NCBI GenBank assembly: GCA_019648995.1
Contig: BLXT01006232.1
Coordinates: 1,285,360-1,311,084 of the forward strand
Length of the DNA: 25,725 nt
Reading direction: 5' to 3'
Origin: Plakobranchus ocellatus
Lineage: Eukaryota > Mollusca > Gastropoda > Plakobranchidae
Every line of letters starts with the position of its first letter. Position 1 is the stretch's first letter. A program made the position numbers and the translations under genes. This document shows positions 1 to 10,400 of this stretch, in pieces. The notes beneath the pieces are model-generated. The model did no database searches. It was not told where the DNA came from and saw nothing but the letters and a program-made list of their open reading frames with translations.

Positions 1-435
1 TCCTCTCTTTGTCTTGTACACACTGGCATCATTCAATATAACCACGTCACCCCTTCTCCCCGTTGCCTTCAACATTCAGTTAGCCTAGGCTTAGCTTCTT
101 CCTTCAGTGATTACAACACAAAAAATTCCATTGAATATTGAAATAATCATCAGTCATTACGCCCCTCTCACCCCTCCCCTCTTCTGTCAATCAAGCCATA
201 AAAACAGGCCTAATTCACAGGTCCAGGCACTAAACAAGACAGTATCACGATCGCACGCAGTGCCTCTCACTTCTTGCACTGTAACTTGGCTTTGCGTGGG
301 CCCATGTACTTCAAATAAACTGCAATTTGATTGGTAGTTATTATTGGATCTAACCAATTAGATAGCATGACTCTTAGACACGCCAGAGTTGAGAAATTTT
401 CCATTAAATAGAGCGATAGTCTGTGTTGTTTTGAA

Positions 436-523
436 ACAACCATCGACGTGTGCGTCATACCGGCGCGCGTGGTTGTATTGTAACAACCATCGGTCAGCGC
501 GTAATACCCGCGCACGTGGTTGT
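436..523. repeat. Two 47-bp CpG-rich tandem units, each a hairpin
   Basis: ACAACCA (436-442) pairs with TGGTTGT (470-476), and ACAACCA (483-489) with TGGTTGT (517-523). Both arms recur with a 47-bp period. Loops are unusually CpG-rich for this window (for example CGGCGCGCG) and the second contains CACGTG at 513-518. Confidence 0.65.
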
Positions 524-689
524 ATTGTGACAACATGCGCATAAGAGAGGTTAATGTGTGCCAAAGTTACCAACCTTGGGTTTAGGGAGAGGGAGGGCTA
601 TCATTGGGCTTCAGTGGCTAAAAAGCAAATCACAAAAAGCTAAGTTACATAGATTTACACTCTTATACATAAAATTCTAGGCCTTTGTC

Positions 690-850
690 TACTGTGGGTG
701 TGATATGAGTGTCGGCTCACCCACTGACGACAAATAATCAAAATGGCCAGCTACATGAGTGGACAAGGTAGAGACCTTCGAGCCCCACCAGTGACAGATG
801 AGCCTTCCTTAACATTCTGGGCACTCCTAAATCTAGATGATAGATGCATC
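690..850 (+). mobile_element. Possible second, degraded SINE
   Basis: TTCGAGCCCCACCAG (about 778-792) resembles the B-box and acceptor end of the SINE at 1657 (TTCAAGCCCTGCCACCAG), preceded at tRNA-like distance by TGGCCAGCTACATGAGTGG. A GTGGGTG/CACCCAC inverted pair sits at 694-700 and 718-724. The match is partial and the class is unsure. Confidence 0.3.
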
Positions 851-1349
851 ACAAAGCAGTGAAAAAATGGGTGAAAAGAGGAGAAAGCCTAAAGCAAGAA
901 ATAGCGTCAGTGAAAAAATGAAAGTGGTGGTGGTGGAGTGGGGGTCTTAGAGGAGGCTGACGATTTATAATGTCTTGACTATTAGCAATGCTCTGTATAT
1001 AAAGAGGAGAACCACCCATGATACAATACTTGAGCTTACATTAGATTCCACTCTAGCTAGACAATTAGTTGTGACCTTCAGTACACCTGCGTATTCATGG
1101 TGTTAAAACTGAGCGTACACACACATCTGTAGTTATCTCATAGAAGCCCATGGTGTGCCTCCTGAAGGGTTTCATATATATCCATCTGTGTAAATGTGCA
1201 CATACTTTGAGTCATTTTAAGGCAACCTTTCATTCAACAAGAGCTCTGGTTTAACAAGAACCTAATGTCAAGCCCAAGTACCTCATTACATCCAAGGTTC
1301 TCTGTGTCAGTTTTATGATATATGTATGATTACATCTAATCTTTTTCAG

Positions 1350-1417
1350 AAACTTGTTGAAGAAAGTGTATCTAAATGCTACAAGGTTTTCAAGTCATCT
1401 CATTCATTCTATCCTGA
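1350..1417 (+). CDS. FNTB: FNTB visible exon 1 (N-terminal helix)
   Basis: Acceptor CTTTTTCAG ends at 1349 and donor GTAAGT starts at 1418. It encodes KLVEESVSKCYKVFKSSHSF followed by YP, plus two bases of the next codon (phase 2 exit). It aligns with human VEEKIQEVFSSYKFNH. Entry phase is 0, which any upstream exon must match. Confidence 0.88.
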
Positions 1418-4400
1418 GTAAGTTTCATTAAAAAGTAGTATCCACAGGAATGCAAAGCATGTAATTGTTTAGCAGTCCCAAAAATGATTTTAATTGAATC
1501 TGTTTTTTTTTATTTATAGTAAAGTCTAGATTTCAGAATGCTGACCTAAAAGTAGGTTGGTTTTTTTAACTAGTAGATCCTATGGAACTGTCTAAACATA
1601 AAGAGCTATCGTGTATGTACAAATTGATGCCACACTTTGAAGAGCATAAAATTTAAAGGGACTATGGTGGCACAGTGGATAGGCAAATCCACCCTGATAT
1701 CTGCAGAGACCCTTCTATTGCGGGTTCAAGCCCTGCCACCAGCTCCCTGGCCTGACTGAAAGTCTGAAAGCAAGATATCACTTGTTGTGGATTGTGTATA
1801 TATAGTATACAAAAACCAAATCCACTCTCTTTCTCTTCATAGAAGACTCACTACTCATCACAGCCCTCCTTCCTGTAAAACTAGTTACACATGATTTTGA
1901 CAGGCCAATAAATTTTATCGTCATTCTTTTTCACCCATTTGTGTAAAAACTACTGTTTTTGGTTGAGAAATATTGGCAGTGTTTGAAAATATTTATCTTA
2001 TTTATCAGTTTATTAAAAACTCTTAACATCCCTGGTATTTTCTAAACAAGATTATTGTATTATGTGTAATTTACATCTCACAGGTGTGTCAAATGTCTTC
2101 TTGCAATACCTTCAAAATGTACAAAATACTGCAGCTAAGATAATCAACCAAAAGAGAAAGCTTGATCATGTCACATCCATTTTAATAGAATTACATTGCT
2201 TACCAGGCAGGGAGGTTGCCACGCACAAATTGGAAAGTAAAATTGGGAAGGAACAAAACTGAAAGGTGGAGGCAGAATATTTGAATAAATTAAGACTTTG
2301 AACTTTCATTGTTCCTCTGCCAGTGTTCCACTGTTGGACCGTGAATTGCATACTGAATTTCTGCTCAGGGGTATCAAGCATCTGTCAGCTTCGTATGAGG
2401 TGAGAACTTCGAAAGATTTTTTAGCACATTAGGGAAAAAGGGCTCACACTAAAAAATATTTAAAGTAATTTAGAACATGTCAGAAAATTTCAAGTCTTGA
2501 AAACGAATGCATTCAAAATATACTTACAGTGGTCTAAACATTTTGTTGCACATTTCATTCTTGTAGTATTGTAAAAAAAAAATTAAATATAAAGGCAAAA
2601 ACACTTTGGTAGTCAATCTTGTCCTTTGCTTCTTTGAACTTATTTGTACAGTCTTGAAATAAATTTTAGTATTTTCTGAAATGGCCAGCAATGTTTGTAA
2701 CTGTTTTGTTTTCTGAGATTTATTGTTGTACTTTATGTCCTTTGGAAAACTGTTTTTGCTGTCAATTCAAGTTTGCAGTACATACTTTTCTTTTTTTTTT
2801 AGTTCATTTCACTGTTAAAATATATGACTCATATTTCATTACTGTGATTGGTGGAAAAAGTTGATATTGCTACAAGTGTTTTCTGTTTTTTTTTTTTTAG
2901 TTTTAAGGAAAATAATGGTGTTACTTCAAGAATCTCTCAAGTACCACTTAATGTAAAGCATTCTTCTCTTTAGTTCCATTTTTATGCTCAATAGTGTAAA
3001 TCATCTCATATAATTCCAATTTCTATCAAACCTTTTTATTCATATAATTTAATATTTAGTGTTTGGACTCAAGTCGGCCATGGCTATGTTACTGGATACT
3101 ACACAGCCTAGAATTACTAGAAGTGCCCATTCCAGAGGATCATGCATTAAGGTAGGTTAATTTTATTGACTGTGTGAGTGACTGTATGTCTCTTTGTTTG
3201 CTTATGGGTGTTTTTTTTGTTTTTTTTTTGTTATTGTTTGTTTTTCAACTTAGAAAAAAAACATGTTTGTGACAAAATGTTACAATGTGAGTATAATTTT
3301 AACAATCTTCATTTGATAGTATATAGTAGTGTTGCAGAATTGAATGTTTTGTTCATCAATGATTGCTTTTCTATAGACCTGTTATGCAAGGCTGCAATTC
3401 AAAAATTATGAATGTTCTTTTACTTTTTTCAGCATAGCCACCTTTCTAGGAAAATGTCAAGATCCCTGTGGTGGATTTGGAGGTAAATCTTTTTGCTGAA
3501 GGCTACCAAAAGCTCGTTTTATTGTTTGTTTTTTTTATTTTAATATATTTCATTATATTCTTATAAACCTTATCATTCATTTATCTTGTTGACTATCCAT
3601 TACTAGTAGTATCCCTGACAGTCCCTCTTTAAAAGTTTTTTTTTTGCCTCTGCAACTGTTGCTCTCAGTAAGAAAAAACAATTAATAAATAAGTAAAGGA
3701 ACAGTGTGTGAATACTGCAGTCATGCTTCAGTGGACTGGGTAACAGACACGCCAGGTCTCCCGATTTAATCTAGAGTCTCCTGCTTTTTTTTTTTAAGAT
3801 AATACCCTTCTCCGATTTCCAGATTTAAAGTGAGAAATCCTGATTTTCCTTGATATTCTGCTTTGAAGTGTGGAGATACCGAGTTTGTTTTGTTTGTTGA
3901 GTATTAAAAGAAAAGAGAAATAACTGGTGAAACACATTTTCACTTGAAACAAATTATATTTGGTCGCCTAAGTCAACTGAGCAATCTTGATACTCTTGAA
4001 GCCGGTTGAGTCGGTGATTCAAGCATTCATGAAATGAGCAGGCAAATCTGCGAAGTAGGCCTACAGGCAAACCAATCATGTATGCATTGTAAAGTGTGAA
4101 CAATAAAGTTTAAAATCTGCGAAGGATATTTCCGTGAAGCCAGAAATTTGCATAATGTGAATGACCTGTGCCCAGCACAATTCTTATTAGTGTGTAGATC
4201 TAGATCTCAAACATACACATGACTACCTAGATCGCCATCAGTGAGGCATTTTAACCCTTTTTTTTTTATCTTGTTCCTGATTAAAAAGAAAACAAACAAA
4301 TGTTTTTCAAGACGAAGCACAAGGATACAACAGACATCAAATAATTAGATGAAGTAGGAAGGGGATTAGTTCTCTCGATTTTAGAAGTTCAGTGTCATCA

Positions 4401-7400
4401 AGTTTTAGCAATCATACATCTAGAGTCAAGTCCAAACCTTGATCATTGCTTATTTATCTCAGGACCCGGATATACATTGTCATCTCCTAACAACACAGTT
4501 TAATGCCAATCATAAAACGAAATAGACCTAGGCATATGGTGTTTTAGTTCTGAAAACCAATAAGTTTTTTTTTTTTTTTTTTTTAAATAAAGGCATGCCA
4601 TGGGAAAAAAAAAAAGATTAAACAAGGTGTACTTCAAAGCAATTCAATGGCATATGCCTCACCGGTGAGCATCGGCGATCACAAAGTAGTATATGCCATA
4701 AAATTTAATCTCACACACGCACAAAAACAAAAGCGCGTTAGGCCTACATGCAATATTTTCATTTTAATTGGCAATATATGAGGGGTTGAGATGCAAATCC
4801 CGCTATTCGACATTCTAGGCTTTTCTACAGTTAAGTATCCTGACCATACATTCTCACATGTACTTTTTGGCGCCATAAAGGTAATCGATCAAAACCCGAT
4901 ATCTACTCTCTAAATCGACTCATAAGTTATCATAATTTTGCAAGTCCTCTACATCAACTCACCGTTTTAATGCAAAACTTGATGTATTCAAAAAATGCAA
5001 ATAGAGCCAATCAAGGCAAGCAAATAAGTCACGTGACAGGCTGATCATAACAGCCACAATGGCATTTGCATCTATGGCTACACCAGTACAAATCAATGAA
5101 TTAAATTCATTTGATGGCCTCGAAGAGACACCACAAGTGACAAAAAAGGGAAAAAAGAAAAGAAACCCTGAGATGCACAAGCATAGCCTGGCAAAGCGTT
5201 TCAGGCACTCTGGAGAAGGAAAAAGGCCATATGTGTACTGTAATCACGACCGGAAAAAGATAGACTCAACAATATTTCACTTCATGTTAGGTTATAAGCT
5301 AAAATAATAGCTTAATTTCTCTGGAACCAGGAAAAAATAGATTGTATTCAGCTGTGAAAGTAAGCTTACTTGTATACCTGAAATTAAACATGCATTTTTT
5401 TTTCAACAGAGGCCTGATTCCATTGTGCTACATCTTATATCTAATGAAAATGGATGGTGGTTTCAAAAAAGGGATGTAATTTTGAGGTGATGGAGGCAAA
5501 GGTGATGGAACGTGGGTGATAATGATTGAAAGATGAATGAATACGATTTGCCGGAGGATGGTAGCTGAAGTGGTGCAACAGGGAGAGTAATTGAAGCAAT
5601 AGGATAAAAAAAAAAAATAGGGAGTGATAATTATAATAGACAAAACAATACAAAGGGAAGTGGTATAAATAATAATAAAATATACAGAACAGTGGGCAAA
5701 ACAAAGTGCTGCACTTATTTGGGGCTGATACAACTAAAAATATGGATATGTCTGCTTTTGGAAAAAATTGGATGTATCTGGTTTTGAAAAAATAATGGAT
5801 GTATATGGTTTTGCAAAAAAAATGAAAATTTTTACACCACAAAAATAGAATTTTAATCAAAACGCATTTTTTTCATTTAATCCAAAAAACAGTTGAACAG
5901 CCTACTATTTTTTATTACAAAATTGTATCTCTTGATATAAAAGTAAAGTCGACATTAAAAAAGTGGATTTTCTCAAAATGAGAAAAATGGATGCAGAGAG
6001 TTTTGCATTTCAGCCCCTCATATGTGTACGTGTATATCTCAACTGTGAGGGAATTTCCTTACCATAAACTGCCCTGTTTGTAGGTTTTGACGATCATAAT
6101 AATATGAAGGGTTAAAAAAAAAAAGATTGCAACAGTTTTCATTATCATCTACTGCCTTACCTGTTAACCTCGACGAGCATTTGTAGATTTAGGCCTATAA
6201 TTTTACAAAACGTACTCGCAGTGAGGAGGACTGATTAGGAAGGAATTTGTTGTTATCATCATCTACCTTTCCTGTAAGTGTTGGTAGGCTAGCTCTGATT
6301 TGACACAGGTGATTTTTATCTATAGGCCAAAACAATAGTAGTAGATTGATAGAATTCATTATCATTTTACATGTGAGTGTTGGCAAAAAAAACGCCAATA
6401 AGAACATAATAGATATTTAATAAAAAAAACTGACCCCAGACAAATAAATTATTATAGCCTGCCTTGCCTGTAACAGTTGGAGATCATTATTTGAAATAGA
6501 TCTATAATTGCAAAGAAAAAAAAAAGATATCAATTGCATTAACCCTACCTAAAATCTCAAAGAAATTCATTATCTTCATAACTTGCCTAACCTGTATCTG
6601 TAGGTGATCAGAATTTAGAGTAGATCTCAAGGGATTATTTTATTCATAATAAAAAAAAAAAAATCTTTATTAATCCCAATTAGTACCCAAAAATGGAAAG
6701 GCACAAACAAAATGATAAAGGAACTCATAATCATCCCTGCCTTACCTGTGATTGTTAGTGATCATGATTTTAAGTATAAATTTAATGATTTTATATGCCA
6801 AAAAAATACAAGAAGTATTGAAAAAAAACTCAAGTGAAATAATCTATGCTTTTAAATCTATTTAATTTCACTGGGTTCATCCAGGTCGTGATCTATAGAG
6901 CATTAATCTTGACAGCCCTTTTGCTCAATCGTAATGAGATCGAGGCTTCCATTTTTGTCCATAAAGTATATTCCTTAACATGCTCCTGCTTTTTGGGTGG
7001 GTTCGTTCCTGTTTTCTAATATTTTTGCCTGGCAATTCTGGGGTACGCAAATTAATTGAATGGTACTTTAGTACAGAAGAGAATCCAATGTTTTTTTTTA
7101 AAGATTCAATATGTTTTTTTTTATGTTATCTCTATCTTTCTCTTTCCTCAAGGTGGCCCGATGCAGTATCCACACCTTGCTCCCACATATGCAGCTGTCA
7201 ATGCCTTGTGCATACTTGCCAACATAACAGAAAAGGTTTTTGATGTGTTGGACAGGTAATCAATTGTTTTGGTTTTTTTTGTATTTAATTGGGTGGATTT
7301 TTGCTGAGGGTTTTTGCTGCTTATCTGAGTAAATTCCAAATTTATCTGTACTAATTTATCAGATATTTATTATTGTTTTTCAAGGTATTGCTTGATGATG

Positions 7401-10400
7401 AGTAAATTGAATTGTTTTCCCCAAAATTGGTTTTATGGCGCTGCTTGAATGTCTAGATTTGTACTTTCACACAAGGCATCTGGTTTATGTCTTATTATAG
7501 GGAAAAGCTCTACAGTTTCCTCATGAGAATGAGGACCCCTGATGGAGCATTTAAAATGCATGATGGTGGAGAGGTAGATATAAGGTGAGTCAGTATATTG
7601 CAAGTTTTATATTATGTTCTGCTTTTTTATTACATGGTGAAACTTTTGTTTTTACTGTATTATAAATACTTGTGATCAAATGCAAGGACATGATTTGGTC
7701 TGTTCCATCAGTGTTCATGGAGTTTTTGTTGTTTTCATTCTTGGAAGAAGATTATGCACATAGCTGTATATTACAACAGTAATCTAACAAACCATATATT
7801 TCTCTTCTCTTTCTTCTCTGGCGTTGCTTCTCAAAATCTTGCTGCATATGGTGTTTGTGTTGATAAAATTTTGTTAAAATCTTTCAGAAACACAAGGTTT
7901 ATTTTTCTTATAAGGTTGATGGTATAGTTTGTGTTTTTGTTTGTTTGTTTGTTTGTTTGCAAGTTCAAAGGCACATTTTTCGAACAAAATATCTTCCTTA
8001 TCATTGAACCAGGGCTCCGTTCTGAACCCAACTTATCTCATTTATTTGAAACTTGCTCATATCAAATTGCTTCTAGTGGTTTTAGCATTGTCCAGGATGG
8101 TGCTTCTCTTTTTCATTGTTTTGTTTGTTTGATGGTTTTTTTTTATTAAGGGTGTGTTCTTGTATATGTATGTGTGTCTGTGCGCAGCAAGTCGTGTTAA
8201 GGCTATATCTTCTGCTTGACATGTACCCATAGGTAAATTAGTACTAACAGTATCACTATCAGATAGTAAATAACATAAATAAATTATTGAATAAAGTGTT
8301 GTCTGGTCACACATGGACTGTTTTAGGCATAGGGCATGTTGCATTGAGTATTTGTATAATCTTAGGTGAGTGCAGCATGCTGTTTAAATGAAGTGCTTGA
8401 GAAGTCCTTTAGGAATCTTTGAACTTCACGTCTATCGAGGTGTAGGAACTTGAATTACAGAAGTTAATGGAAATGGTTTTGTTGATCTGCTTTCCCTTTT
8501 GCCAGAGGAGTGTACTGCGCCCTCAGTGTTGCTCGCCTGACAAATATCATGACGAAAGAGTTAGTTGATGGCACAATTGACTTCATTGTCAGGTTTGTGA
8601 ATTATTCTCTTACAATAAAGGATGTGCTTTTAAATAAGATAAAAAAGAAGTATGATATTGGAAATGAGCAAGGCTTTTAATACAATTTTATCATGTCATA
8701 GTTTATAAAATGTAATTGAGACAATAACCATTATTAAAGATGAGGAGAAGATCGGTCATGCAATGTGTTGCATCTTGCTTACCCTTCTGATAAGAGTTAA
8801 ATCATAGCCTAGCCAGGGTTTGGTTTGGATAAATGTGGAATACCATCAAAGAGAAAGAGTGGATTGCTGCCATATTCAAGTATTTATCTCAAAGAAACTT
8901 TTTTCTAATTTGTGCTGAAAGTCCATGTGTTTGGAAGTTGTTTTTGGAGGTCTTTTTTTTTTTTCTCTAATCGGAATAGTAAAAATTGAAATCGTTCCTG
9001 AATACTGGTGTAGCTATAACAATATATAAATGCCTTGAAAAAGGTAAAGGTTTTTTTTTTTAATTTGTTATCGACAGAGAATTATTTTTTTAATATGTAT
9101 GATTAAATGTGAAAAATAAAAGAATCTGTAATCCATCCTGTCTAAGGTGCCAGACTTATGAAGGTGGGTTTGCAGGTTATCCAGGCCTAGAGGCACACGG
9201 AGGCTACACATTCTGTGGTGTTGCCAGCCTTGTGCTGCTAGGGCACACAGAGAGGTGTGATCTTAGGTCTCTACTGGTAGGGCTGCTGCTTTTTTTTTTT
9301 TTTTAATGTCGTATTTAGCATAATTTCAGCATTGCAGCATACATTGTCTCAATATCCAAAATATTAGCTTAATGCAAGGACTGCTGTGTATATAAAAATT
9401 AAATATTCAGTGTCCATGTGACAAATTCTGTTTATTATTATTATTATAGGTATTATTTAGAATAATAATAATATCCTTGTATTTAAACTTAGTCATTATT
9501 TCAAGCACTTCTTTGTATTTATTTTAACAGAAATCTCAAAGCTGTAGCACTATTTATTTCTTTATTTTAATCTGAAAAGACCATGCAAATTGCTCGTGCT
9601 AATTGTTATCCTAATTATTTTGCTTAATACTTTAGTTTGAGAAGCTATAGAATTAAGCTGTTATTCTTTTTTTTTTTTTGATTATCATTTATAGCGGTGG
9701 GTAGCAAACAGACAGACCCAATTTGAAGGAGGTTTTCAGGGCAGGACCAACAAGCTTGTAGATGGTTGCTATTCCTTCTGGCAGGGTGCTTGCTTCCCCA
9801 TCATTCATATGATCATGTGCACAGATGGTATGTAGGGAATAAAACATGGAAAGAGCATTTCGATAATTAAATTCTGGGAGAAATGTTGGTTTAACTAGTG
9901 ATAAAGATATTATATAAACAGGTGTGCCTTAAATAATGATGAGGGCAATTGCATAAAGCAAGGAAAAGAAATTTTTATCTTTAATCTAACTGTCATAAAA
10001 CCCGTCATGATGAGTAGGATATCAAGATAACAGTTAAAGTTCTTTAAATACCTTTGGAAATAAAATTCAGATACTTAAATTACATTTTAGATCAGAGTCT
10101 ATTTTTCATTTCATTTCCTTTTAAGGTTTGAGTGTGAAATAATGATTATATCAGAATACAGTGTGACTGGTGCTGATTTGAACTTCTTTCAAGACAATCA
10201 TTATAAACAGAAGGAAGAAAAGACATTGCTTTTGATCATTCGATATGAACATTACAGAATTTCAGACATTTTTAAAGTATATAACTAGTGAAGAGCCGGC
10301 AGTTTTGTTGTGGTAAGGTAAAACAGAGTGTGTGTGTGTGTGTTTGGTTTTTTTGTTGTTGTTGAAGATAAGAAAAGATTGACCATTGCAGAAATGTACA

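Larger units (their letters stand above)
1..1349. other. FNTB upstream intron or 5' region
   Basis: No exon with the required phase-0 donor and similarity to the FNTB N-terminus was found. It holds the CpG-rich 47-bp hairpin repeat (436-523), a possible SINE (690-850), and otherwise AT-rich unique DNA. It is most likely intron 1, with exon 1 off the left edge. Confidence 0.5.
1418..2323 (+). other. FNTB intron, SINE- and LINE-bearing
   Basis: A GT-AG intron holding the tRNA-derived SINE (about 1657-1910) and the LINE reverse-transcriptase remnant (2062-2230). Nothing else is recognised. Confidence 0.85.
3483..7152 (+). other. Largest FNTB intron (3.7 kb)
   Basis: A GT-AG intron between the GGFG and GGPMQYPHL exons. 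It holds the nested ORF with promoter-like motifs (4995-5307), the 26-bp units (5744-5822) and the seven-copy array (6063-6785). The 3735-4640 part is AT-rich with a CTAGATCTAG motif at 4195 and no recognised gene. Confidence 0.85.

Noticed and set aside
742..858. ATG-led frame (MASYMSGQGRDLRAPP...) as FNTB exon 1
   Set aside because: The only nearby donor (CAAG-GTAGAG at about 773) gives the wrong phase for the exon at 1350, the protein does not resemble FNTB, and the DNA looks like SINE remnant.
1665..1741. A genuine tRNA gene
   Set aside because: Promoter boxes and acceptor-like stem are present but the anticodon arm is not canonical and a SINE body follows, so it is a retroposon head.
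5428..5860. Two overlapping minus-strand ORFs (101 and 139 residues)
   Set aside because: Phe/Tyr/Ile/Ser-rich products arise from A-rich low-complexity plus strand; no family resemblance.
8057..8344. 95-residue minus-strand ORF
   Set aside because: Its C-terminal half is translated simple repeat; the remainder has no recognised similarity. It may touch a repeat but I could not define one.
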